A DNA stretch of 5,220 bases from NCBI GenBank assembly GCA_017305815.1, contig JAFKJZ010000253.1, positions 1 through 5,220 of the forward strand, given 5' to 3'. The DNA comes from Hyphomicrobiales bacterium. Lineage in GTDB: Bacteria; Pseudomonadota; Alphaproteobacteria; Rhizobiales; Kaistiaceae. The notes under the pieces are model-generated. The model did not search any database, was not told the origin of the DNA, and saw nothing but the letters and a program-made list of their open reading frames with translations. Every line of letters begins with the position of its first letter. Positions within the stretch are counted from its first letter, which is position 1. Shown here in pieces: positions 1 through 5,220 of the stretch. The translations under genes and the position numbers were made by a program.

Positions 1-1200
1 GGCGTGCGCGATTTCAAGCACTTCCTGGAGTTCGCCCAGCGCGGAACGCGCGCACTTGCCGAAGCCTTCGTCTTGACGGGAGGCGAGACGGAATCTCCCT
101 TCGAGGATGCGGTGAAGAAGGCGCTCGAAAGCCGCGGCTGGATCGTCCATACGCAGATCGGCGTCTCGGGCTTCCGCATCGATCTCGGCATCGTCGATCC
201 CGATGCGCAGGGACGCTATCTGGCCGGTGTCGAATGCGACGGGGCGACCTACCATCGTTCGGCCACGGCGCGCGACCGGGATCGCCTGCGCGAGAACGTG
301 CTGATACAGCTCGGCTGGCGGATCCGGCGGGTCTGGAGCCCGGATTGGTGGATCAACGCGCCCGCCGCCTTCGAACGGCTGCACGACCAGCTCCTGTCCG
401 ATCTTGAGGCCGCGCGAGCGGAACGGGCGGCGCGCGAGGCGGACGTCACGGCGGCACCCGAGCCCAACATCGAATCGCCCTCGATCGAACCGCTCGCCAT
501 CGATGCGGCCGAGGCAGGCGCCGAAGCGCCCTATCCGACGGCAACGGATATCCTCACGCACTTCGAGGCGCAGGAAGGGCCGGCAGACTTCGACGAACCG
601 GACCTTCCGCCACCGCTGCCGCGATCCCCGTCAACCGCGACCTACGCGGCGCCGCCTCCCTCGCTGGCTGCAGCGCCACAGGTGACGGCGGCCGGATACC
701 GCCAGACCGACCTCCGCGAGGCCGGCTTCGAGCCGGATGGCGAACGGTTCTACGATCCCGCGCACCAGTCCGCGATCCGGGCGATGGTCAAGCATGTCAT
801 CAGCGAGGAGGCGCCGATCTACGCGGACCTGCTCGTCCACCGCATCGCGCGCGCCCACGGCTTCTCCCGGGCCGCCAGCCGAATCCGCGAGACGGTGCTT
901 GCCGCAGCAGGATCCGCCTATCCAAGAACGACGGATGACGCGCGGATACTGCTCTGGCGCCACGACCAGGATGCAACGGCGATCTTCGCCTTCCGCGGTC
1001 TCGCCGAGACGCGCGACCATTCCGACATTCCGATCATCGAGCTGGCCAGCCTGGCGCAGCTCTATCTGTCGGAAGGGGCCGATCGAGAGGAGGCCGTGCG
1101 ACGGATGGCGCAGGAGCTGGACCTCGGCCGCCTTCGCGCCGCCACGCGAGAGCGCCTAGAACGCGCGGTCGACCAGGCCGAGAAGGCGGCGTCCGCCTGA
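1..1200 (+). CDS. 3' part of a large DUF4011/DUF3320-type protein with a Vsr-like (MTES_1575) nuclease domain
   Basis: The reading frame is open from the first base, so the gene is cut at its 5' end; the GTG at base 4 is probably internal. About 399 codons are visible. Residues 30-135 (counted from base 4) look like a Vsr/PD-(D/E)XK-type nuclease: SPFED helix, then D60 in FRIDLGIVDP, then GVECDGATYH with E77, D79 and H84, then RDRDRLRENVL and GWRIRRVWSPDWW, as in the REase_MTES_1575 family. Residues 136-240 are an Ala/Pro/Glu-rich, probably disordered linker. Residues 250-305 (FYDPAH, IYADLLVHRIARAHGF) resemble the DUF3320 domain found at the extreme C-terminus of these proteins. From family knowledge, the missing N-terminal part should be a DUF4011/superfamily 1 helicase; this is not visible here. 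Such proteins have been proposed as nucleic-acid-processing or defence factors, but the substrate is unknown. The gene ends 13 bp before the convergent buf operon and appears unrelated to it. Confidence 0.85.
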   Translation, partial: GVRDFKHFLEFAQRGTRALAEAFVLTGGETESPFEDAVKKALESRGWIVHTQIGVSGFRIDLGIVDPDAQGRYLAGVECDGATYHRSATARDRDRLRENVLIQLGWRIRRVWSPDWWINAPAAFERLHDQLLSDLEAARAERAAREADVTAAPEPNIESPSIEPLAIDAAEAGAEAPYPTATDILTHFEAQEGPADFDEPDLPPPLPRSPSTATYAAPPPSLAAAPQVTAAGYRQTDLREAGFEPDGERFYDPAHQSAIRAMVKHVISEEAPIYADLLVHRIARAHGFSRAASRIRETVLAAAGSAYPRTTDDARILLWRHDQDATAIFAFRGLAETRDHSDIPIIELASLAQLYLSEGADREEAVRRMAQELDLGRLRAATRERLERAVDQAEKAASA

Positions 1201-1210
1201 GGGCGACGCC
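1188..1210. terminator. Possible bidirectional terminator hairpin between convergent genes
   Basis: GGCGTC (1188-1193) pairs with GACGCC (1205-1210), and GCC (1195-1197) pairs with GGC (1202-1204). C1194 is bulged and the loop is TGAG. This gives a nine-pair GC-rich stem in both orientations. It contains the stop codon of the upstream gene in its loop and lies 3 bp beyond the stop of the DoxX gene. No run of T follows on either side (only CCTTTG on + and CCTTCT on -), so it is at best a weak intrinsic terminator; position is the main support. Confidence 0.35.
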
Positions 1211-1213
1211 CGA

Positions 1214-1717
1214 TCAGCCTTTGCGCGAACCAAGACCAATGGCGCGGTCGAGCGCCAGCTGACCGCCGCCATAGACGGCGAGCGTCAGCGCCATCGCCGC
1301 CCAGGGCAGATGGAAATTGGCCCATCCCTCGGGCACGGTCAGCTGGATCACCGCCGTCATCAGCAGGATGCCGAGGGCCGCGAAGCGGGTGCCCAGGCCG
1401 AGCACCAGCAGGATCGGCAACACGATCTCGCCGATGCCGGACAACGTCGCCATCAGGATCGGCGCCGGATAGGGATACTCGTTGCCGAAGATGTGCAGGC
1501 TGAACTCCTGCGTGAACAGATAGCGCGCGCCATTCGACAGCGTCAGGAAGCCATCCCATTTCGTCAGCCCCGACTTGAAGAACGGCACCGCCAGCGCGAA
1601 GCGCAGCGCCAGCAGCGGCAGCGCCTCGGGGATCGCGGCGACGATCGCCTCGATGCGCTGCACGATGCGCCAGGGCGAGAGCCCGGTGTGCGTCGACGTG
1701 TGATCGATGCCGGTCAT
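1214..1717 (-). CDS. DoxX-family membrane protein, last gene of the bufferin operon
   Basis: The product is 167 aa with about four hydrophobic segments (near residues 32-52, 85-108, 112-128 and 137-152). Family features include LRFALAVPFFKSGLTKWDGF near the first helix and the SGIGEIVLPILLVLGLGTR segment, typical of DoxX/DoxD-like proteins. The ATG overlaps the bufC stop as ATGA. A good Shine-Dalgarno AAGGAG (1730-1725) lies 7 nt upstream, which fixes this start over the longer out-of-frame-looking extension through bufC. In known bufferin operons a DoxX protein is often the fourth gene (called BufD in some descriptions). Its role is not established; an inner-membrane redox or transport function supporting metal-peptide handling is inference. 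Family assignment is firm, function is open. Confidence 0.9.
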   Translation of the reverse strand: MTGIDHTSTHTGLSPWRIVQRIEAIVAAIPEALPLLALRFALAVPFFKSGLTKWDGFLTLSNGARYLFTQEFSLHIFGNEYPYPAPILMATLSGIGEIVLPILLVLGLGTRFAALGILLMTAVIQLTVPEGWANFHLPWAAMALTLAVYGGGQLALDRAIGLGSRKG

Positions 1718-2475
1718 GTCGGGTCTCCTTGCGAGGGGCTGCCGGCAAAGGCGCCGAGCGAAGCCAGGCCCAGAAGCGCGTGGCCGAAATCGAAGTCGGG
1801 GTGCCGCGCGAAAGCGATCGCCGCCGCCTCGCCGAGCGCCTCGCCCCGGAATACCGCATCGGCGAAGACGCCATCGGCCGGCGGCACGACATGCACGCGG
1901 ACATCGAAGACCGGCCGGGTCACCAGCACGCACTCTGGAGCCATCGCCGCCACGGAGCCGACGGCCTCGGCCTGATGCGCCTGCCAGATCGTGCCGATGG
2001 CGAAGGCAGATCGCGCTAGGGCGGCTGCCGGGTGGGGTGACAGCCGGACAAGGGGCAGTCGCTCCGGCGCAATCGCCAGCAGCCGCTCCACCGGAAGCGG
2101 CGTGGCATCGGCTGCGTGATAGGCGCGGGTCCAGATAGCCTCGAGCCGGGCCGTGTCGGCGAGATAGGGCAGAGCGGCGGCCGGGGCAAAGCCGGCTATG
2201 AAATCCGGGAACGTGTCGCCATAGGCAAAGATCAGCGGCGATTGCGGCAGCGATGCCGTGAGAAAGGCGCGCGCCATGCCGTTGAAGAACGCGTCGCCGA
2301 CCAGCCGCCGCACCACCGGAAATCGCTCGCCAAGCGCCCGCGACAGGCTGGCGACGACATTGTTGCGATAGATGGAAAAGCGGGTCGCGTCGGGCTCGCC
2401 CCGGGCGCAGGTCACGCCGCTGGGCACCGGCAGGGACGGATCGAGCAAGGCGGCGGCAAAGGCGCTCTGATCCAT
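1714..2475 (-). CDS. bufC: BufC, DUF2063 (HvfC/BufC-type) partner of the MNIO maturase
   Basis: The product is 253 aa, a normal length for the family. The N-terminal half carries the DUF2063 signature: RFSIYRNNVVASLSRALGER (32-51), FPVVRRLVGDAFFNGMARAF (52-71), then the P-Q-SPLIFAYGDTFPDFIAGF stretch (77-96) and YLADTARLEAIWTRAYHAAD (104-123). The C-terminal part (about 175-240) is a second, less conserved domain. From family knowledge, proteins of this type pair with DUF692/MNIO enzymes, help present the precursor peptide and are needed for modification. Older annotations call it a putative DNA-binding domain, which is unsupported here. The ATG is 3 nt after the bufB stop, with only a weak Shine-Dalgarno (AAGGCGGG, far upstream), so translation is probably coupled to bufB. 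The stop overlaps the DoxX start as ATGA. Confidence 0.92.
   Translation of the reverse strand: MDQSAFAAALLDPSLPVPSGVTCARGEPDATRFSIYRNNVVASLSRALGERFPVVRRLVGDAFFNGMARAFLTASLPQSPLIFAYGDTFPDFIAGFAPAAALPYLADTARLEAIWTRAYHAADATPLPVERLLAIAPERLPLVRLSPHPAAALARSAFAIGTIWQAHQAEAVGSVAAMAPECVLVTRPVFDVRVHVVPPADGVFADAVFRGEALGEAAAIAFARHPDFDFGHALLGLASLGAFAGSPSQGDPT
1725..1730 (-). promoter_or_regulatory. Ribosome binding site of the DoxX gene
   Basis: AAGGAG on the minus strand sits 7 nt before the ATG at 1717, inside the end of bufC. It decides the start within an otherwise open 422-codon frame. Confidence 0.8.
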
Positions 2476-2478
2476 GGT

Positions 2479-3366
2479 TCATGCCCGCCTTGCGAGGCGC
2501 GCATCGCGCCGGGACGTCGCCGCATCCAGCACGGCTTCGGCGCGCGCGGCTTCCGCCAGCAGCACCGGGAAGGCAGGCACGTCATTGTCCCACTCGATCA
2601 GCGTCGGCAGCGGACCGGCGCGATCGATGGTGTGGCGGTAGAGCGCCGAGACGTCATCGCTCACCTTCGAGCCATGCGCATCGATCAGCAGCCGGTCGCC
2701 GGCGCCGTCCAGGGTCTCGTCATAGCCGGCAAGATGGATCTCACCGACGCGCTCGACCGGAAAGCGGTCGATATAGGCGAACGGATCGGCGCGGTGGTTG
2801 ACGGCCGAGACCATGACGTTGTTGACGTCGAGCAGAAGACCGCAGCCGGTCCGGGCCGCGACGCGCTCCAGAAAGTCGACCTCGTCAATCGTGCTGTCCT
2901 CGAACAGGATATAGGTCGACGGGTTCTCCAGGAGCATCTGCCGGCCGACCGCCTGCTGCACCTGATCGACATGGTCGGCGACGCGGCGCAACGTTGACCC
3001 GGTATAGGGCAGCGGCAACAGGTCGTTGAGGAAGCCGCCATCATGCGTCGACCAGGCGAGATGCTCGGAAAAGGACTGCGGCCGATAGCGGTCGATCAGG
3101 ACGCGCAGCCGCGCCAGATGGGCCGGGTCAAGCGGCCGCTCGGCGCCGATCGAAAGGCCGACGCCATGCAGCGACAGCGGATAGCGGGCGACGATCTCGC
3201 CCAGCGCCCGATGCGGTGCGCCGCCATCGCCCATGTAGTTTTCGGCATGAACCTCGAAGAAGCCGACATCCGGCTCGGTATCCAGGATCTCGCCGACATG
3301 CTCGGGCTTGAGGCCGAGCCCGGCGCGCGCTGGAAGAAGGCGGGTGGAAGCTGTGGTGGCGTTCAT
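2479..3366 (-). CDS. bufB: BufB, DUF692 / MNIO-family bufferin maturase
   Basis: The product is 295 aa, typical for the multinuclear non-haem iron-dependent oxidative enzymes (MNIO, DUF692, TIM-barrel fold). Conserved polar positions of the family are all present: FFEVHAENY (H40, N43), LHGVGLSIG (H67), FSEHLAWS (E101, H102), LLENPSTY (E147, N148), GLLLDVNNV (D180, N182, N183), EIHLAGY (H211), DAHG (D229, H231) and LIEWDNDVP (E258, D260). These histidines, aspartates and glutamates form the iron site in characterised relatives, so the enzyme looks active. In bufferin systems it oxidatively converts precursor cysteines to thiooxazole-type heterocycles in the cytoplasm. The ATG at 3366 is chosen because homology starts just after it and AGGG lies about 8 nt upstream; the open frame further upstream overlaps bufA1 and shows no similarity. 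It lies 107 bp after bufA1 and 3 bp before bufC. Confidence 0.95.
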   Translation of the reverse strand: MNATTASTRLLPARAGLGLKPEHVGEILDTEPDVGFFEVHAENYMGDGGAPHRALGEIVARYPLSLHGVGLSIGAERPLDPAHLARLRVLIDRYRPQSFSEHLAWSTHDGGFLNDLLPLPYTGSTLRRVADHVDQVQQAVGRQMLLENPSTYILFEDSTIDEVDFLERVAARTGCGLLLDVNNVMVSAVNHRADPFAYIDRFPVERVGEIHLAGYDETLDGAGDRLLIDAHGSKVSDDVSALYRHTIDRAGPLPTLIEWDNDVPAFPVLLAEAARAEAVLDAATSRRDARLARRA

Positions 3367-3387
3367 GATGTCGGCCCTGAGCTTTCG

Positions 3388-3447
3388 AAGCGACGGAGCC
3401 CGACGCACCGGGCCCCGTCGCATTGGCGGATGGGAAAGCGACGGAGC
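3388..3447. repeat. 12-bp direct repeat in the bufA1-bufB gap
   Basis: AAGCGACGGAGC occurs exactly at 3388-3399 and again at 3436-3447, 48 bp apart start to start. One copy supplies the 3' arm of the large hairpin in the minus-strand RNA; the other can pair with the same partner segment. Read as RNA, this gives two mutually exclusive folds. Confidence 0.7.
3390..3421 (-). terminator. Strong intercistronic hairpin (13 bp, 6-nt loop) before bufB
   Basis: On the minus strand, GCGACGGGGCCCG (3421-3409) pairs with CGGGCTCCGTCGC (3402-3390) around the loop GTGCGT. All thirteen pairs form in the minus-strand RNA, one of them G-U; on the plus strand that position is an A/C mismatch, which points to function in the buf transcript. 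Only TT follows, so it is more likely an attenuating or RNase-blocking structure than a full terminator. Confidence 0.55.
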
Positions 3448-3463
3448 GGCCTCCCGTGAGGCC
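3448..3463 (-). other. Hairpin immediately downstream of the bufA1 stop
   Basis: GGCCTC (3463-3458 on the minus strand) and GAGGCC (3453-3448) form a perfect 6-bp stem with a four-base loop ACGG, starting 10 nt after the bufA1 stop codon. There is no T tract. It may stabilise the 3' end of the precursor message. Confidence 0.45.
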
Positions 3464-3473
3464 CGCGTCGCGC

Positions 3474-3755
3474 CTACATCGGCTTGAGCATACCCTTGTG
3501 GCCGTTCACCTCCATCGAGGCGCAGGTTCCGGCCGGGACGGCCTTCCAGGCATTGGCCTGATAGTCCTTGGTCGAGGTTCCGGCGCAGGTGGTGCCGGCA
3601 CCGGCAGCGCAATCATTCTGACCCTTCAGGGCGATGCCGTAGCACTTCTCCATGCCGACCATCTTTTCAGCCGGAAGCGGGGCGGCATAAGCCGCGGTCG
3701 CGAAAGCCGAAACGAGCGATCCGGCAAGGGCGAGGGCAAGGGTCTGGCGGTTCAT
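3474..3755 (-). CDS. bufA1: BufA1, DUF2282-family bufferin precursor (copper-binding RiPP metallophore)
   Basis: The 93-aa product starts with a Sec signal peptide: N-R near the N-terminus, a hydrophobic core at residues 6-19, and an AYA cleavage motif ending at A24. The mature part has four cysteines, C38 (MEKCYGIA), C49 (GQNDCAAG), C57 (TTCAG) and C78 (VPAGTCAS), and the conserved W70. This matches the DUF2282/BufA1 pattern. From published work on Caulobacter bufferins, cysteines of such precursors are modified by BufB/BufC, the peptide is exported to the periplasm through its signal peptide, and it binds copper and raises tolerance. The start is fixed by AGGAG 6 nt upstream and by the signal peptide. 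It is the first gene of the operon, preceded by a SigF-like promoter, and is separated from bufB by a structured gap. No frameshift or missing cysteine is seen. Confidence 0.95.
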   Translation of the reverse strand: MNRQTLALALAGSLVSAFATAAYAAPLPAEKMVGMEKCYGIALKGQNDCAAGAGTTCAGTSTKDYQANAWKAVPAGTCASMEVNGHKGMLKPM

Positions 3756-3761
3756 GACGTG

Positions 3762-3766
3762 CTCCT
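3762..3766 (-). promoter_or_regulatory. Ribosome binding site of bufA1
   Basis: AGGAG on the minus strand lies 6 nt before the bufA1 ATG. It is the best-placed Shine-Dalgarno in the window, consistent with high expression of the precursor. Confidence 0.8.
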
Positions 3767-3809
3767 GTGAAGGTTGGGAGGAGCGCTTTCTGCGCCCCAT
3801 GCCGTCGAC

Positions 3810-3835
3810 TTCGGGAGGCGGGCATGGTTCGTTAC
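3810..3835 (-). promoter_or_regulatory. Predicted SigF-type ECF promoter of the buf operon
   Basis: Read on the minus strand, GTAACG (3835-3830) is followed after 16 nt by CGAA (3813-3810). This resembles the GTAACC / CGAA promoter described for Caulobacter SigF, including its spacing. Transcription would begin near 3803, giving a 5' leader of about 47 nt before bufA1 that contains its AGGAG. The match is made by eye and the consensus is recalled from literature. Confidence 0.72.
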
Positions 3836-3900
3836 AGGCGCGATCGAACACGGTTTCGTGATGGCGCTTGCCGCCGGTTCCGGGATATTTCGCCAGCGTC

Positions 3901-3925
3901 GTAACAATGGACGCATACGGCCGAA
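3901..3925 (+). promoter_or_regulatory. Predicted SigF-type ECF promoter of the sigF-nrsF operon
   Basis: GTAAC (3901-3905) is followed after 16 nt by CGAA (3922-3925). It is the same two-part motif as in front of bufA1, one base shorter in spacing and facing the other way. It would make the sigma gene autoregulated. The -10 element ends only 8 nt before the ATG at 3934, so the mRNA would be leaderless or nearly so. Confidence 0.6.
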
Positions 3926-3933
3926 GAAGAGGG

Positions 3934-4479
3934 ATGACAGGCTTGACGAGGACGGACGACGCCGAACTCGCGCGGCTTTTCAGGGCGGCCATGGCTGGCG
4001 ATGAAGGCGCTTATGCCGTCTTTCTCGAACGCGTCGCCCGGCATGTGCGCGGCTTCTGCCGCCGGCGCATCGTTCATGCCGGCGTCGAGCCGGAAGATGT
4101 GGTGCAGGAGACGCTGCTGGCGATCCACCTGAAGCGTCACACCTGGCGTCAGGACGAGGCGGTGATGCCGTGGGTCTATGCCATCGCCCGCTTCAAGCTG
4201 ATCGATGCGTTTCGGCGGCGCGGCCGTCATGTCGAGGTCGATATCGACGATTTCGCCGAGACGCTGGCCGAACCGGAAAAGGAAGCCTCGCTGGCGCGCG
4301 ATATCGACCGCGCGCTGGGCGGGCTGGCGACAGTGCAGCGCAATGTCGTCGCCTCGATCTCGGTCGAGGGGGCGACGATCGGCGAAACGGCGCATGCGCT
4401 GGGCATGACGGAGAGCGCCGTGCGCGTTGCGTTGCATCGCGGCCTGAAGGCGATCGCCCGCCGCTTTGTGCAGGATTGA
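3934..4479 (+). CDS. sigF: ECF sigma factor, SigF type (partner of NrsF)
   Basis: The product is 181 aa, the usual ECF size, with only regions sigma2 and sigma4. Sigma2 spans about residues 12-98, with [21 protein letters not shown] (51-71, core-binding region 2.2) and [20 protein letters not shown] (79-98, region 2.4). An acidic linker (99-120) leads to sigma4 at about 122-178, where [20 protein letters not shown] is the helix-turn-helix. Pairing with a DUF1109 gene 11 nt downstream places it in the SigF-like ECF group. It should direct RNA polymerase to GTAAC-CGAA promoters, including its own and that of the divergent buf operon. The start is uncertain: an open frame reaches back to 3868 with ATGs at 3868 and 3907, but both lie upstream of or inside the predicted promoter, so 3934 is preferred; TTG at 3943 is another option. 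Confidence 0.9.
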   Translation: MTGLTRTDDAELARLFRAAMAGDEGAYAVFLERVARHVRGFCRRRIVHAGVEPEDVVQETLLAIHLKRHTWRQDEAVMPWVYAIARFKLIDAFRRRGRHVEVDIDDFAETLAEPEKEASLARDIDRALGGLATVQRNVVASISVEGATIGETAHALGMTESAVRVALHRGLKAIARRFVQD

Positions 4480-4490
4480 ACGGAACGGAC

Positions 4491-5129
4491 ATGGAAACCA
4501 ACGATCTCATCAAGGCGATCGCCCGCGACGCCGCCGCGCCCCGGCTTTCGCTCGGCCTGTTGCTGCTGGGCGCCTGCGGGCTGGCCAGCGTGATCGCGGC
4601 GGTCGTGTTCTCCACGCTGCTCGGCCCCCGTCCCGATTTCGCCGAAGCCGCGCATACCGCGCGCTTCCTGCTGAAATTCGTCATCACCGCGACGCTGGCC
4701 GTTACGGCGTTGTTCCAGGTCGCCGAGCTGGCGCGCCCGAATTCCCGGCCCCGCCGTCGCGGCGCGCTGCTCGCCATTGCGCCGGCGATCCTGCTCGCCG
4801 CCATCCTGATGGAGATCGCCACCATTCCCACCGCCGAATGGGGAGCGCGGCTTGTCGGCACCAACAGCCTGATCTGCCTGACCATGATCCCCCTGATCGG
4901 GCTGGGTCCCCTCGCCGTGCTGCTGGCCGCGCTGCGCCATGGCGCGACGACGCGGCCGGGCCTGGCCGGCGCTGCCTGCGGCCTGCTCGCCGGCGGGCTC
5001 GCGGCGACCTTCTATGCTGCTCATTGCTTCGACGATTCGCCGTTTTTCGTCGCCACCTGGTATTCGCTGGCGATCGCCATCCTGACCCTGGCCGGCGCCG
5101 CGGCCGGCCGCCTCGTCCTGCGCTGGTAG
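4491..5129 (+). CDS. nrsF: NrsF-family (DUF1109) membrane anti-sigma factor
   Basis: The 212-aa product has a short cytoplasmic N-terminus (METNDLIKAIARDA) and about six membrane helices (near 20-43, 59-79, 91-111, 122-147, 149-176 and 187-209), the layout of DUF1109. Two cysteines stand in conserved settings: C129 in NSLICLTMIP and C179 in AAHCFDDSP. They correspond closely in position to the cysteine pair reported as needed for signal response in Caulobacter NrsF. C29 and C153 lie in less conserved places. From family knowledge it holds SigF at the inner membrane and releases it on metal or redox stress. It begins 11 nt after sigF, so the two are co-transcribed, with only a weak GGAACGG ribosome binding site. 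The longer frame upstream overlaps sigF and is noise. Confidence 0.92.
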   Translation: METNDLIKAIARDAAAPRLSLGLLLLGACGLASVIAAVVFSTLLGPRPDFAEAAHTARFLLKFVITATLAVTALFQVAELARPNSRPRRRGALLAIAPAILLAAILMEIATIPTAEWGARLVGTNSLICLTMIPLIGLGPLAVLLAALRHGATTRPGLAGAACGLLAGGLAATFYAAHCFDDSPFFVATWYSLAIAILTLAGAAAGRLVLRW

Positions 5130-5169
5130 CCGACCTGAACGGTTGCAGCCAACACGAGATGACGCGATC

Positions 5170-5175
5170 AAGGAG
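5170..5175 (+). promoter_or_regulatory. Ribosome binding site of the gene cut by the window end
   Basis: AAGGAG stands 8 nt before the ATG at 5184. It is the main support for a gene starting there. Confidence 0.55.
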
Positions 5176-5183
5176 CCGCTGGC

Positions 5184-5220
5184 ATGCCGACAAAACGCCG
5201 CTATAGGATGCCACACCATA
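5184..5220 (+). CDS. Start of an unidentified gene, cut by the window end
   Basis: After nrsF there are 54 bp with no clear terminator, then AAGGAG and ATG. Twelve codons are visible (MPTKRRYRMPHH), basic and without a stop. It is too short to identify. Being on the same strand close behind nrsF, it could be part of the sigF-nrsF transcript or have its own promoter. Confidence 0.5.
   Translation, partial: MPTKRRYRMPHH

Larger units (their letters stand above)
3367..3473 (-). other. Structured intercistronic region between bufA1 and bufB
   Basis: This 107-bp gap has no gene. In the minus-strand transcript it contains, in order, a 6-bp hairpin just after the bufA1 stop, a segment able to pair with the next one, and a 13-bp hairpin that ends 23 nt before the bufB start codon. 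The spacing leaves the bufB ribosome binding region free. The likely role, by inference, is lower expression of the maturase genes than of the precursor, or protection of the bufA1 mRNA 3' end. Confidence 0.6.

Noticed and set aside
1062..1904. 280-codon minus-strand frame
   Set aside because: It runs across the convergent junction and is a shadow of the DoxX gene and of the antisense of the first gene; composition is typical GC-rich frame noise.
1214..2482. Single 422-codon minus-strand frame joining bufC and DoxX regions
   Set aside because: Its first 255 codons overlap bufC in a different frame and look like noise. The DoxX homology begins at the ATG at 1717, which has its own AAGGAG.
2116..2997. 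293-codon plus-strand frame antisense to bufB and bufC
   Set aside because: The opposite strand encodes two clear conserved families; this frame has no recognisable motif and is a high-GC shadow.
3367..3612. N-terminal extension of bufB to 3612
   Set aside because: It overlaps bufA1 in another frame, is arginine-rich and resembles no DUF692 N-terminus. The homology starts at 3366.
3849..3860. CACG-gttt-CGTG inverted repeat between the two promoters, considered as an operator
   Set aside because: The arms are only 4 bp and no second copy was found; not enough to call a regulator site.
3832..4437. 201-codon minus-strand frame antisense to sigF
   Set aside because: It would cover the divergent promoter region and lies opposite clear sigma2 and sigma4 domains.
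5142..5153. GTTG-cagc-CAAC hairpin after nrsF, considered as a terminator
   Set aside because: The stem is 4 bp with no T tract, so it is too weak.
5159..5206. Short frame beginning ATGACGCGATC after nrsF
   Set aside because: Fifteen codons, no ribosome binding site; it overlaps the better-supported start at 5184.
4227..5219. 330-codon minus-strand frame antisense to nrsF
   Set aside because: It is low-complexity, glycine/arginine/glutamine-rich and opposite a six-helix DUF1109 protein.
1..5220. tRNA or rRNA genes, CRISPR arrays, insertion sequences, phage attachment sites
   Set aside because: No cloverleaf, repeat array, transposase or terminal inverted repeats were seen on either strand.

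Overview
The window is GC-rich (roughly two thirds G+C by eye), gene-dense, and reads as chromosomal DNA of an alphaproteobacterium. The gene set and promoter style closely resemble those of Caulobacter and the Hyphomicrobiales. Genus cannot be read from the sequence.

Bases 1-1200 (+) hold the 3' end of a large gene whose product ends in a Vsr-like/MTES_1575-type nuclease domain followed by a DUF3320-type C-terminal domain. Such proteins usually carry a DUF4011/helicase part upstream, outside this window. It converges with the next operon across only 13 bp.

Bases 3755-1214 (-) hold a complete four-gene bufferin operon. The first gene, bufA1, encodes a 93-aa Sec-exported precursor with four cysteines (DUF2282). 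It is followed by bufB, a DUF692/MNIO iron-dependent maturase; bufC, its DUF2063 partner; and a DoxX-family membrane protein. The last three are almost or actually overlapping. A 107-bp gap separates the precursor from its maturase and contains striking RNA secondary structure.

Bases 3934-5129 (+) hold a divergent pair: an ECF sigma factor of the SigF type and its six-helix membrane anti-sigma factor NrsF (DUF1109). Two GTAAC...CGAA promoter-like sites lie in the 178-bp divergent region, one facing each way, so the sigma factor probably drives both the buf operon and itself. The site in front of the sigma gene would start transcription at or next to its start codon, suggesting a leaderless mRNA. 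A further gene appears to begin at 5184 and runs off the window.

The likely logic is as follows. Metal or redox stress is sensed at the membrane by NrsF through two conserved cysteines, and SigF is released. The BufA1 precursor is then made, modified on cysteines by BufB/BufC and exported to the periplasm, where it binds excess copper. The system is a described family. The least explained parts are the intercistronic RNA structure between bufA1 and bufB and the predicted leaderless start of sigF.
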